A DNA stretch of 64,000 nucleotides, taken from the NCBI RefSeq assembly GCF_024733555.1, contig NZ_JANIOF010000001.1, positions 2,228,777 through 2,292,776 on the forward strand, given 5' to 3'. Positions 55,152-63,968 of the stretch are shown here, in pieces. The notes under the pieces are model-generated. The model was not told where the DNA came from and did no database searches. It saw only the letters and a program-made list of their open reading frames with translations. The first letter of the stretch is position 1. Each line of letters opens with the position of its first letter. Both the position numbers and the translations under genes were made by a program. The stretch is from Paenibacillus sp. SC116. GTDB taxonomy: Bacteria > Bacillota > Bacilli > Paenibacillales > Paenibacillaceae.

Positions 55152-56479
55152 CCCCCCTCCTCATTAGGGCAACGTAATCCGGCCATTTGCAGCTTCCAGC
55201 GTTCTTGCAAAGTTCCCTTGCAAGCTAATTTGCCATGCACAACTCCATCTACTTCGCCTTCCTCATCAAATGTGTATAGCGGAAAGAGCACAATCTCACC
55301 TCCTTCCATACCAATCACCTCCGAAATCTCAAGCACTTTACGCGAACCATCTCGAACACGAGCAAGATGCACGACAATATCAAGGGCGGAGGAAATTTGC
55401 TGTCTTATAACAGGCAAAGGAAGGCTCGCTCCACTCAGCACCATCGTTTCCAAGCGGCTCATCATATCGCGTGCACTGTTCGCATGACCAGTTGATAAGC
55501 TGCCGTCATGACCAGTATTCATAGCCTGCAGCATATCAAGAGCTTCAGCACCTCGGACTTCACCGACAACAACTCGATTGGGTCTCATCCGTAATGAAGC
55601 CCGAATAAGATCACGCATTGGAATAGCGCCTTTTCCCTCCGTATTGGCATTTCGCGTCTCCAGACCAACTAGATTCGGAACCGTTATAATTTGTAGCTCT
55701 GCTGCATCTTCTATGGTAATAACCCGTTCACTTGAGGGAATATATTGCGACAATGCATTTAAAAATGTCGTCTTTCCTGAACCCGTTCCTCCACTAATAA
55801 AAATGTTGTACTTTGCCTGCACAAGTGTCTTCAAGAGTTCTGACGCTTCTGCTGTAATCGCACCCCTCCTTACTAAATCGTCCATAGTCATAGGCTGGGT
55901 AGGAAATTTACGAATCGTAACGGTTGGACCTTTGAGTGCTATTGGCGGAAGTACAACATGCACCCGCGACCCATCCGATAACCGTGCGTCCACAATCGGC
56001 GAAGATTCATTTACGACGCGATTGACTTGAGATACAATCGCTTGAATAATGTCTTCAAGTTTCTCACGGTTCTCAAACTCCATATCCAGTTGTTCCATTC
56101 TTCCATCCCGCTCAATAAATATTTCCTGATGACCATTAATCATAATTTCTGTTACTAAAGGATCATCAACTAACGGTTGCAATGCATCTAACCCACGAAA
56201 GCTGTGAAAAACACGCATCACAATCGAATTCATCTCTTGAGAGGTAAGTCGTTTCATCTCTGGAAGTGTAAATAGAGCCTGCTCGATTCGAACCTGTAAT
56301 TGTTCATCTTCGAGCTCCTCATCCCACTCCATCTGCTCTCGAACCCGTTCACGAACTATGGCATACAAATGCTCCGAATCACGTAATTCTTCAACTTGTT
56401 CAGATCCACCGTGCATATCAACAATCTCTGCTGCCTCACGGTTCTCATCTCGCTTAGAGCGAAAAGGAAAACGACTCAT
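55148..56479 (-). CDS. tadA: Tad secretion ATPase TadA/CpaF
   Basis: Cytoplasmic hexameric motor of the pilus, 443 aa. Family marks are the N-terminal PLVDDPLVTEIMINGHQEIF, RVHVVLPPIALKGPTVTIRKF, Walker A FISGGTGSGKTTFLNAL, the Asp box, and VVGEVRGAEALDMLQAMNTGHDGSLSTGHANS, named as the Walker B and His-box region at about 290-325. The ATG at 56479 overlaps the tadZ stop (ATGA); no strong RBS is visible, so translation is probably coupled. Confidence 0.95.
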   Translation of the reverse strand: MSRFPFRSKRDENREAAEIVDMHGGSEQVEELRDSEHLYAIVRERVREQMEWDEELEDEQLQVRIEQALFTLPEMKRLTSQEMNSIVMRVFHSFRGLDALQPLVDDPLVTEIMINGHQEIFIERDGRMEQLDMEFENREKLEDIIQAIVSQVNRVVNESSPIVDARLSDGSRVHVVLPPIALKGPTVTIRKFPTQPMTMDDLVRRGAITAEASELLKTLVQAKYNIFISGGTGSGKTTFLNALSQYIPSSERVITIEDAAELQIITVPNLVGLETRNANTEGKGAIPMRDLIRASLRMRPNRVVVGEVRGAEALDMLQAMNTGHDGSLSTGHANSARDMMSRLETMVLSGASLPLPVIRQQISSALDIVVHLARVRDGSRKVLEISEVIGMEGGEIVLFPLYTFDEEGEVDGVVHGKLACKGTLQERWKLQMAGLRCPNEEGG

Positions 56480-57684
56480 ATAGCATTCGTCCATTCGCGC
56501 CTCGAAAGCCAAGGCAGGTGAGTATGAATCAGTTCTTCCAAGGCAGCTTGGTACACAGCTGAACTAAACCACTGTTCAGGACGATGAAGCTGTTTCCACT
56601 GAGGAATGTAAGGCAAATAACAATCAACTGAAAGGTCATTGCGTTGCCATCGATTAAGCATCACACCCATATACCGATTAACAATGATCTTTCCTTTTAT
56701 AAGCAATTGCTCATAACAAGAAGGAGATTCCGCTTGCCAGTAATTAAAACAACGCTCCATTTTATTCATTTGCACCATATCATCAGCGACTACCCACAGC
56801 AGTTGATCACTCTTCTCTATTGCCGATTTATTGCGCGTAAGATTAGCATCAACATCCAACACAATGATGTCATATCGCTTCGAACTCTTAAGCCAATCAA
56901 TCACTTGCTCAATACGCTCGGCTGTCAATGCATCCCATTCGGCTTGTGGAATATTAGCTTCGAATGTATCCGCCCTCAGGATAGGAATAGGAACTGTATA
57001 AGTAGAAGGATCCATGTCTGATGTACGCATACGCTGCAAACAGTAAAGCAATTGGGAAAAACTATTAGTAGGCATAGAAATACGGTTCTTGTCTGATGAC
57101 AGGGTAAACAAATCCCATTCCGCATGAGATGACAAGCTCCAATAAAACACTTTCTTGCCAAGTTCCGCTGCATAATGAGCAATCTGAAAAGCTAATGTCG
57201 TCTTGCCAATTCCGCCACCACTAGAGCAAATAGTTACAACTTTGCAAGTACCACTCGACGCAATGCGTTGTACTTGATTGACATCCTGACTGTCGCTGCC
57301 ATACTGAGCTCCTCCCTCATATACCGCCGATCCTTGTCGCAGCCCTTGCTCGAACAGCTTATCCAAGGGTTGGTAAGGTGTAGCTGACGAAACTCCCTCA
57401 CGTTGTAGTGATGCTGGATCATCAGTCAGGACGAATATATTTAACTTGGATATAATGTGTGAAGTCTCCACATCAGTTTCAAGCTGATTCAGCCAATCGA
57501 CATCGACAACAAACAATCTGCACTCTGGCTGAAGCTTCACATACTGCCAAAGTGTGTCCCACTGTGAAAATACTCGCAACTGCAGCACTTCGCTGTATTT
57601 GCTATGCTTCCAGTAATCGATTAACCGTTCCACCAGTTGCTTGTCTGGAAGTGCTACAACCCAATCTTGCTTCAATCGACGCAT
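56476..57684 (-). CDS. tadZ: Tad locus MinD/ParA-like ATPase TadZ/CpaE
   Basis: 402 aa. The N-terminal receiver-like domain (about 1-125) is degenerate. A MinD-type ATPase follows from about 145, with deviant Walker A CSSGGGIGKTTLAFQIA and IIVLDVDANLTRN as the Walker B region. TadZ/CpaE positions the pilus machine. First gene of the locus. In-frame stops (TAA TAA) lie just upstream; RBS AAGGAGAGG is 11 bp before the ATG. The leader contains a strong hairpin terminator (57775-57816). Confidence 0.88.
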   Translation of the reverse strand: MRRLKQDWVVALPDKQLVERLIDYWKHSKYSEVLQLRVFSQWDTLWQYVKLQPECRLFVVDVDWLNQLETDVETSHIISKLNIFVLTDDPASLQREGVSSATPYQPLDKLFEQGLRQGSAVYEGGAQYGSDSQDVNQVQRIASSGTCKVVTICSSGGGIGKTTLAFQIAHYAAELGKKVFYWSLSSHAEWDLFTLSSDKNRISMPTNSFSQLLYCLQRMRTSDMDPSTYTVPIPILRADTFEANIPQAEWDALTAERIEQVIDWLKSSKRYDIIVLDVDANLTRNKSAIEKSDQLLWVVADDMVQMNKMERCFNYWQAESPSCYEQLLIKGKIIVNRYMGVMLNRWQRNDLSVDCYLPYIPQWKQLHRPEQWFSSAVYQAALEELIHTHLPWLSRREWTNAI

Positions 57685-57769
57685 CGCATCCGCCGCCTCT
57701 CCTTATTACTAGTCATCCAGTTCCGCTCAACCTTGCCACGTAATTTATAAATAGACACCAATAGAACAC

Positions 57770-57816
57770 AAAAAAACCGCCACAAAGTATCGCAAATGCA
57801 ATACCTCGTGACGGTT
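57770..57816 (-). terminator. Hairpin terminator facing into tadZ: candidate attenuator or sRNA end
   Basis: On the minus strand a 19-bp stem with G-T wobbles (AACCGTCACGAGGTATTGC against GCGATACTTTGTGGCGGTT, loop ATTT) is followed by seven T. No minus-strand gene lies upstream before the XRE gene, which has its own terminator. An alternative hairpin GTGAACGG-AAGAA-CCGTCAC just upstream uses the 5' arm of the terminator, so the two are mutually exclusive. Confidence 0.65.
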
Positions 57817-57844
57817 CTTCCGTTCACCATTTGAAGTTAAAACC

Positions 57845-57873
57845 AACATAACACATATGGCTAATATTAACAA
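57845..57873 (-). promoter_or_regulatory. Predicted tadZ promoter
   Basis: On the minus strand -35 TTGTTA (57868-57873), 17 bp, -10 TATGTT (57845-57850). The transcript would start near 57838 and run through the hairpin at 57775-57816 before tadZ. Confidence 0.45.
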
Positions 57874-57972
57874 GGTTTTTTATGTAAATAAACTCCACTT
57901 AAAGCAAGTCCTCCATTGTTGCATTCCTATACTCCAATCGGCATACTAGTACGAGAAGGAGCGATACACATC

Positions 57973-58818
57973 ATGATTAAACAGCTTAACAATGAAACAA
58001 CTGCATCACCCAAGTCTTACATAACTAAATTAAGTAACCAAAAGCACCTTTTTCTTGGGTTTGCCATTCTCCTCAGTATTATGCTCATCACACAAGGTTG
58101 CACAAATACAGGCACAGCATCCAATGATGCTTTCCACAAAAGCATCGTTGCACAGTACCCTGAACTAAGCAACCAACCTTTTACGAAGACAAAAGTAAAA
58201 CGCATCGTGGATGGCGATACATTTGTCACGAGCGAGGGAGATAAAGTAAGACTTATCGGGGTCAATACACCTGAAACCCACGGCAAAGTACAGTATTACG
58301 GGCAAGAAGCAAAGGAATATACGAATAAGCAATTAACAGGAAGCACCGTCTACATGTTCCAAGATGCCGGCAATACAGACAAGTATGGCAGGCTGCTTCG
58401 ATACATTTTTATTGAAAATGATGACGAAATGTTCAATGAACGACTTATTCGTGAAGGTTATGCCAACACAATGACGATAACGCCCAATATACTATATTCC
58501 AAAACATTCACAAAATTAGAACGTGAAGCAAGGAACAACAACCAGGGTCTATGGCAATCATCAAAGGCAAAGCCATCATCCGGACAACGATTTAAGAACA
58601 AAGAATCTAATTCATTAACTGACAACAATATAAATAAAACAAACACTTCCACTCAAGGCAATTGTCAGACTCCAACGATAAAAGGGAATATCAACAAAAA
58701 TAAGGATAAGATTTATCATCTGCCAGATGGACGCTACTATGAACAAACGAAGGCAGAAATGATGTTCTGCACGGTGGAAGACGCTGAGGCAGCAGGCTTC
58801 CGCGCTTCATCAAACTAG
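57973..58818 (+). CDS. Thermonuclease-family lipoprotein
   Basis: 281 aa. The N-terminal signal peptide ends in a lipobox (LITQGC), so it is anchored outside the membrane. The staphylococcal nuclease domain (about 60-175) keeps [15 protein letters not shown] (catalytic Arg and Glu) and [10 protein letters not shown] (second Arg). A Ser/Asn/Lys linker leads to a C-terminal module (about 235-275: [17 protein letters not shown], then [13 protein letters not shown]) like the small domain found after many Gram-positive nucleases. The start ATG at 57973 follows GAAGGAG; the frame extends upstream without an RBS. Confidence 0.9.
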   Translation: MIKQLNNETTASPKSYITKLSNQKHLFLGFAILLSIMLITQGCTNTGTASNDAFHKSIVAQYPELSNQPFTKTKVKRIVDGDTFVTSEGDKVRLIGVNTPETHGKVQYYGQEAKEYTNKQLTGSTVYMFQDAGNTDKYGRLLRYIFIENDDEMFNERLIREGYANTMTITPNILYSKTFTKLEREARNNNQGLWQSSKAKPSSGQRFKNKESNSLTDNNINKTNTSTQGNCQTPTIKGNINKNKDKIYHLPDGRYYEQTKAEMMFCTVEDAEAAGFRASSN

Positions 58819-58881
58819 TTTGACAAGGATAGCACCAGCAAAACTCCAACAATCTCAAAGCTAAATATTTCATCATACGAC

Positions 58882-58953
58882 AAAAAGACCTCTCCTTTTA
58901 TAGCAGTGTGTGGACAACTAGTCACTCCACTCTAGAAAGGAAGGTCTTTCTAT
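58882..58953. terminator. Terminator between the nuclease and XRE genes
   Basis: AAAGACCT (58884-58891) and AGGTCTTT (58942-58949), extended by TCTCCTTT/AAAGGA, lie between convergent genes, with T-rich ends on both sides. Confidence 0.75.
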
Positions 58954-59049
58954 TTAGTAGCTAAAGGTATGGTTTGATACCGTTTATTTTCTCATGACTG
59001 AGTCATTCAAACTCAATCACGCGCGCAATGGCGTACCTCTGCTCCCAAG

Positions 59050-59592
59050 CTATTGAATATCTTCAAAACTAATATCTTTATATACAGAAATTAAGACGAG
59101 TGCCGATTCCTCACCTGTATTCGTCACTTTATGCGGAACACTCGCATTCCAACTGAATGAATCTCCAGCCTCCAGCACTTCCATATCCTCTGCTTGCTCC
59201 GCAACGATTTTACCTTTCAGGACGAAATGACACTCTTCCCCAGCGTGCATATTTGTCCCAGTCGTAGCCCCTGGTGGCACCTCACAAATCATCATTCGCA
59301 ATCCACCCTTTGCAGAAAGATGCTCTACTTTCAAATTATCACTTCCTGATGTCGTCTGTTGACGCTCATCTTTGCGGACCACATGCATGCGCTGTTCATT
59401 TTTTAGCAACAAGTAAGGAAGGGGCACATTCAAAAAGGTTGCGATGCTCTCTAATGTTGCAATAGAGGGAGATGTTTTGTTGTTTTCCACATTACTAATA
59501 AATCCTTTTGATAATCCCGTGCCTTCGCATAACTGCGAGATTGTAATCTTCCGCTGTTTTCGTATTGCCCGAATCGAAGCGCCAATATCCAC
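59050..59592 (-). CDS. XRE-family regulator with C-terminal cupin domain
   Basis: 180 aa. HTH_3 at about 6-60: ISQLCEGTGLSKGFISNVENNKTSPSIATLESIA marks its extent. Cupin_2 at about 105-172 has PPGATTGTNMHAGEECHFVLKG and DSFSWNASVPHKVTNTGEES. Regulators of this form usually sense a small metabolite through the cupin and repress a neighbouring gene. The divergent doxX-like gene is the likely target. Confidence 0.93.
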   Translation of the reverse strand: MDIGASIRAIRKQRKITISQLCEGTGLSKGFISNVENNKTSPSIATLESIATFLNVPLPYLLLKNEQRMHVVRKDERQQTTSGSDNLKVEHLSAKGGLRMMICEVPPGATTGTNMHAGEECHFVLKGKIVAEQAEDMEVLEAGDSFSWNASVPHKVTNTGEESALVLISVYKDISFEDIQ

Positions 59593-59633
59593 TTTAGTCT
59601 CCCCTTTTGTTCACTTCTAAAGATATTAGTTTC

Positions 59634-59663
59634 ATTATACTAAAAAAATAATTGACTCATCAA
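59634..59663 (-). promoter_or_regulatory. Predicted promoter of the XRE-cupin gene
   Basis: On the minus strand -35 TTGATG (59658-59663), 18 bp, -10 TATAAT (59634-59639). It overlaps the -35 region of the opposite promoter. Confidence 0.45.
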
Positions 59664-59697
59664 ATTATCTTTGTTATGATTTGTTCACGTTAGTGAA
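59652..59697 (+). promoter_or_regulatory. doxX promoter with operator-like repeat at the transcription start
   Basis: -35 TTGACT (59652-59657), 17 bp, -10 TATGAT (59675-59680). An inverted repeat TTCAC-GTTA-GTGAA (59684-59697) covers the expected start point and is a natural site for the divergent XRE-cupin protein. Confidence 0.6.
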
Positions 59698-59734
59698 TTA
59701 TTATTTATATAACAAAACAAAAAGAGGTGTATAA

Positions 59735-59761
59735 ATGGCTTTCGCCTATTTTTTTGCATAG
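59735..59761 (+). CDS. Possible 8-codon leader peptide upstream of doxX
   Basis: ATG to TAG reads MAFAYFFA, with AAGAGGTG 5 bp upstream, inside the long (about 135-base) leader of the doxX transcript. It could be an upstream control ORF or chance. Confidence 0.3.
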   Translation: MAFAYFFA

Positions 59762-59821
59762 AAGTTTTGTAATAACGAAATTATATCTACAACAATATAA
59801 ATTCTGAGAGGATGTAATAAA

Positions 59822-60232
59822 ATGAATGCTACAATAAGAACGAATGTAGTCGCAACAATTATGCGTGTTATTTTAGGAGTTATTTTTACGATGCACGGTC
59901 TTGATAAACTTCAAATGGGACTAGGAAATACAGCTGGTTGGTTCGAGAGCATTGGCTTGCCGGGTACACTTGCTTATGTCGTCGCTCTTATCGAATTACT
60001 TGGTGGTATCGCTATGATCGTAGGCTTATTGACTCGATTTATATCTATTGGCTATGTGGCTATTATGATCGGCGCTATTGTTACGGTTAAGCTTCCTGGT
60101 GGATTGATTGGACCTAATGGATATGAGTTAGATTTGGCATTGCTTGCATTGGCGATTTACTTTATTTTTGCAGAACATGTCGGTTACGGTGTAGATCAAT
60201 TATTGTTCCGTAAGAAGTCCACTCAAGAGTAA
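59822..60232 (+). CDS. DoxX-family membrane protein
   Basis: 136 aa, four helices. TIMRVILGVIFTMHGLDKLQMGLG and the FESIGLPGTLAYVVALIELLGGIAMIVGLLTR block (about 40-70) are typical of DoxX/YphA-type proteins. Relatives function in thiol or sulfur redox balance, but the role here is unknown. RBS GAGAGGATG. Likely controlled by the divergent XRE-cupin regulator. Confidence 0.92.
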   Translation: MNATIRTNVVATIMRVILGVIFTMHGLDKLQMGLGNTAGWFESIGLPGTLAYVVALIELLGGIAMIVGLLTRFISIGYVAIMIGAIVTVKLPGGLIGPNGYELDLALLALAIYFIFAEHVGYGVDQLLFRKKSTQE

Positions 60233-60245
60233 GACATAGTATAGT

Positions 60246-60297
60246 AGCCCGTAGGAATGGTACTTTTTTAATGCTCTTTATCCTGCGGGCTCTTTTT
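60246..60297 (+). terminator. Terminator of the doxX-like gene
   Basis: AGCCCGTAGGA pairs with TCCTGCGGGCT (one wobble), followed by TTTTTG. Confidence 0.9.
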
Positions 60298-60499
60298 GTT
60301 TATAACACCAATAGACATCAAGGTCTTATTTTGCTATCCGTAATCCAAGTTACAATTCTTGGAGCTTTATATCTGGGATTTATAAGAATCAAATGGTATA
60401 CTCACCTATATTACCTATTTATGTAATTTAAAACAAAGAAATAAGTTAAGTTATAAATGGAATAATTTTGTGAGACGAATAAAATTCACTTCAATAGCA

Positions 60500-60528
60500 A
60501 AGGGTAGTGTCTAAACGACACTACCCTT
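60500..60528. terminator. Perfect 12-bp hairpin, probable terminator of the secreted-protein gene
   Basis: AAGGGTAGTGTC and GACACTACCCTT around TAAAC. The T-run is short on both strands. Confidence 0.7.
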
Positions 60529-60614
60529 GTTATTATGAAATATTCGTGTTGGGAATGTGTCTGTCAGCTAAGAGGTAAGTACTTGGTGAGCTGACCTTCA
60601 TGGTGAAGGAAAAT

Positions 60615-60998
60615 TTAAGGGTTCAGAGCAACTGATTGATGACCGTTAAGTGTAATTATTTTCTCTTCGCCCCCAAGAAACTGGCCAGTACTCGTATAAG
60701 CTCCAATCCATACTCTATAAGGACCATACGGAAGCCCTACAGAGGAATAACCGGTCTGAGTAGAAGGAAGAATATCATTGTTAATATAGAGATGATTATC
60801 ATTTAGATTTCTCAAAACCAATCTGTAATAATGAGTTCCTGGTTTAGCTGTCCAGTACATATACAAACTACCTACTTGTTGGATCACATTGTCAACCTTC
60901 GTAGCCTGTACTGGAGCCGCCGGTGCAGCAAATGCAGAAGCTGCTCCAAGTGATAGTAACATTGCTACCGATAGGATTGAGATAGATAAACGTTTCAT
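60615..60998 (-). CDS. Small secreted protein of unknown function
   Basis: 127 aa. A clear signal peptide (KRLSISILSVAMLLSLGAAS..) is cleaved after AFA. The mature part of about 100 residues is beta-rich with aromatic repeats (SLYMYWTAKPGTHYYRLVL, GPYRVWIGAYTSTGQF), like a fibronectin III or Ig-type module. The ATG at 60998 follows GGGGAGGAA. Function unknown. Confidence 0.82.
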   Translation of the reverse strand: MKRLSISILSVAMLLSLGAASAFAAPAAPVQATKVDNVIQQVGSLYMYWTAKPGTHYYRLVLRNLNDNHLYINNDILPSTQTGYSSVGLPYGPYRVWIGAYTSTGQFLGGEEKIITLNGHQSVALNP

Positions 60999-61303
60999 TA
61001 TAAAATTCCTCCCCTTAATAGATAATGTATTACACTTATTATTATACATAAAAACAACTCAGTTTCCACTATTTTCTTTTTAATATAAAAAATTTTTTGT
61101 CTACCATTTCAAGGGATTATTGTGTATAATATGAATTTTAATAGAAATCATAATCTTCCGATTCAGAGATCAAGAAAAAGCCAAGCTCAAGGAAATGCAC
61201 CACTACCCGAACTCGACCTTTTCTACTAAGTTAGAATCCTATTAGCAATCCCAAACAACTCATTGACTTATAGATGATTGAAGCGATAATTTTCCTCATT
61301 CTA
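60999..61303. other. Intergenic, AT-rich
   Basis: Contains the leader of the secreted-protein gene and the region after the BceB-type gene. No terminator or gene was recognised with confidence. Confidence 0.5.
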
Positions 61304-63217
61304 CTATCTCACTGCCTCACGCAAATGGATCATATAGCGCCAGCGAATAACGAAGAAATAAATAACCTGAGCAATCGTGAATCCCGCCAACACTTTGACA
61401 GTCTGACCGACGATAGATAGATTAATAATGCTTTGCAGCGCCGTAAACGCGAACGCACTATGGACAACAGCCACAATGATCGGAATAAAGAACAACAGCA
61501 ACAATTGTGTCGTTGCAATTTTACTAAGCTCTCGATCGGTTAAACCAATCTTCCCAATAGCCTTGTAACGTTCCTTATCCTGCTCCAAGTCCGTGTACAA
61601 TCGGAAATACAAGAAGCTGCCTGAGGCAATAAAGAATACCGCACCAACAAGCAGTGCCGAGAACATCATAATGCTGAACATTTGCCGCTGAACCGCGACA
61701 GATGTGGCTAACGAGCTGAATTCAAATGTAATCTCCCTCGACTTTGATCCGTTTGCTTTTATAGCATTGTTATAGTCTTGTTCAATCCCTGCGCCAACTC
61801 CAACTGTCTGCTCCCAATCTATCGTTTTGTACCCGTAAATAACTCCCTTTTTCGCATGCTCGGACAATTTCTTGTACATCTCATCCGACACAATGAGCGC
61901 ATCTCCAATTAAGCCTTGATTCGTAATAGGACCTTCTACTTTGTCCGTTGTCGTTAGCTTAATTGAATGGTTAGCTACATGCACCGTCTCTGATTCGAAA
62001 GGAAGTTTGAATTGAACGCTATCCTTCAAATAAGGAATAAGCAGCGCTTGCTCATCTGTTACCGATACACTCGGACGACGTAAATCACCCGCGGCTTTAT
62101 TGTAAACAGATTCTGCAAACACCGTCCATTGAGCTCTGCCTTCTTTAGGCTTCACAGTTAAATATTCATAGTCGTTCTTCCTGTACTCGATCCCTTTCAT
62201 TTTAAGCAAAGATTCAATCTCTGTAAGATGAGTCTGCTCCATCTGATTGCCTTGCTTGCTCACATAATTCAAGTCATAAACATGTGACTGCACGAGCTCA
62301 TCCTCAATTACCGCGAACGAAGCCAATGTGCCAACTGCGCAAAAAGCAACGGTAGACACAATGCAGACCATGAAGAACATACGTGCATTGTCCTTCATCC
62401 GATAGGCAAGATCAGAAATGGTCAGCATATTCGTTTTGTATAAAAACAGTCTGTCATTGCGTTTTAACAGATGAACAAGGAACACACTTAACTGCGTGAA
62501 CAAAAAATACGATCCGATAATTGTCATCAGTACAACTGGAAGCATGAGATAACCGATCGTACCTGCGGTCGCCATATATGACAACACATAAGAAGCAACG
62601 AGTAACAGCACCGCCAACAACGATAATAGTAGAGATGCCTTCGGCTCTGGCTTAGGCTTGTTCGTCCCTTGCAGCAGCTGCTGCACCTTACTCTTGCTCA
62701 CCATAAACTGCGTTAAAAATGATATCACGAAAAACAAGACAACAAATGAACCAGCTGTCATGACCAACGCCGACATAGAAATATGATAAGGCAGCTCAAT
62801 GCCTATTGCGCTTCCTCCTATCACAAAGCCTACTTTAGCAAGAAGCAGCCCTGAACCGATACCTGTCACAATTGCACCGAATCCGATAATCATATTTTCT
62901 AAAAAAATAAGTCGATTCAATTGACGCGGTGACATGCCATGTATCATCAACACGCCAAATTCATGCTGTCTCGCCTTCAAAAATGCCCCTACGGAATAAA
63001 GGATAAAGAAGAACGAGAACACGTACACAATCCATTTCGCTATCCCCATCGCCAGAATAGGCAACATGTGAGAAATCCCGTCTTTCATCGCAGGATGGGA
63101 AGCAATAACTGAATAAATGAAGAAAATCATTACCGAAAAAGAACTGCTTAAAAAATAAGCGGCGTACGTACGTTTATTGCGAAACACATTATTAAACGCG
63201 AACTGTCGAAAATTCAC
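61304..63217 (-). CDS. bceB: BceB-type ABC exporter permease (FtsX-like)
   Basis: 637 aa. Ten predicted helices with a large extracellular loop of about 200 residues between helices VII and VIII (about 310-515), the hallmark of peptide-antibiotic sensing and detoxification permeases. It begins NFRQFAFNNVFRNKRTYAAYF, the canonical BceB start. The GTG at 63217 lies 6 bp after GGAGGTG, inside the end of the ATPase gene (26-bp overlap). No BceRS two-component genes are in the window; they may lie beyond the right edge. The antibiotic (bacitracin, nisin or other) cannot be told. Confidence 0.9.
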   Translation of the reverse strand: MNFRQFAFNNVFRNKRTYAAYFLSSSFSVMIFFIYSVIASHPAMKDGISHMLPILAMGIAKWIVYVFSFFFILYSVGAFLKARQHEFGVLMIHGMSPRQLNRLIFLENMIIGFGAIVTGIGSGLLLAKVGFVIGGSAIGIELPYHISMSALVMTAGSFVVLFFVISFLTQFMVSKSKVQQLLQGTNKPKPEPKASLLLSLLAVLLLVASYVLSYMATAGTIGYLMLPVVLMTIIGSYFLFTQLSVFLVHLLKRNDRLFLYKTNMLTISDLAYRMKDNARMFFMVCIVSTVAFCAVGTLASFAVIEDELVQSHVYDLNYVSKQGNQMEQTHLTEIESLLKMKGIEYRKNDYEYLTVKPKEGRAQWTVFAESVYNKAAGDLRRPSVSVTDEQALLIPYLKDSVQFKLPFESETVHVANHSIKLTTTDKVEGPITNQGLIGDALIVSDEMYKKLSEHAKKGVIYGYKTIDWEQTVGVGAGIEQDYNNAIKANGSKSREITFEFSSLATSVAVQRQMFSIMMFSALLVGAVFFIASGSFLYFRLYTDLEQDKERYKAIGKIGLTDRELSKIATTQLLLLFFIPIIVAVVHSAFAFTALQSIINLSIVGQTVKVLAGFTIAQVIYFFVIRWRYMIHLREAVR

Positions 63218-63968
63218 GCTCGTCACCTCCAAGCGACGCTAACTCATCCATAATGTGCTGGAAAAATACATTCCGGTTGCCGCCCCCCGAAATCTCATTA
63301 TAGAAGCCTCCATCTTTCATAAAGACAACTCGATCACAGTAGCTCGCTGCATAGGCATCATGGGTTACCATCATCATCGTCGTACCATCTTTCTTGTTAA
63401 TGTTGTCTAATGTCTCCATCACGTCACGTGAAGCTTTGGAATCCAAGTTGCCTGTCGGCTCGTCTGCCAACAATAGTCTAGGACGATGAATGATCGCGCG
63501 AGCAATCGCCGTTCGCTGCATTTGCCCACCAGATATTTCATAAGTACGCTTATCCAAAATGGATGCAATGCCTAGTCTCTCAGCCAATGCTTGCGCATCC
63601 TGCTTCATTTTACGAATGCTTACGCCTTCAAGCGTCAGCGGAAGCATAATATTTTCTTGAACCGTTAAAGTATGAAGCAAGTTAAAGTGTTGAAATACAA
63701 AACCGAGCTCACGACGGCGAAATACAGCCAACTTTTCCTTTTTAAGCTGGTGTGGATTCATACCATGAATAAGCACTTCCCCGCTAGTTGGAGAATCAAT
63801 CGTAGAAATAATATTGAGAAAGGTTGTTTTCCCTGAACCAGAAGGCCCCATAATACCTACAAATTCTCCCTCTTGTATCGTTAAATTGGTGTTGCGGAGC
63901 ACCTGCGTAGATACTCTGCCCTCATACGTTTTTTCTACATGTTTAACCGTTAATAGTTCGGATGCCAT
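63192..63968 (-). CDS. bceA: BceA-type ABC exporter ATP-binding protein
   Basis: 258 aa. Walker A GPSGSGKTTFLN, FVFQHFNLLHTLTVQENIMLPL, signature ISGGQMQRTAIARAI, Walker B LLLADEPTGNLD, and H-loop VTHDAYAASYCD. The order and overlap with the FtsX-like permease make a BceAB pair. RBS GGGG about 10 bp before the ATG. The promoter region extends past the right edge. Confidence 0.93.
   Translation of the reverse strand: MASELLTVKHVEKTYEGRVSTQVLRNTNLTIQEGEFVGIMGPSGSGKTTFLNIISTIDSPTSGEVLIHGMNPHQLKKEKLAVFRRRELGFVFQHFNLLHTLTVQENIMLPLTLEGVSIRKMKQDAQALAERLGIASILDKRTYEISGGQMQRTAIARAIIHRPRLLLADEPTGNLDSKASRDVMETLDNINKKDGTTMMMVTHDAYAASYCDRVVFMKDGGFYNEISGGGNRNVFFQHIMDELASLGGDEREFSTVRV

Larger units (their letters stand above)
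60233..60614. other. Intergenic between convergent genes
   Basis: Holds two terminators (60246-60297 and 60500-60528). The sequence between is AT-rich without a supportable gene. Confidence 0.6.

Noticed and set aside
57684-57830. Leader peptide from the ATG at 57830 in the tad leader
   Set aside because: No RBS precedes it, and the codons simply run through the hairpin arms.
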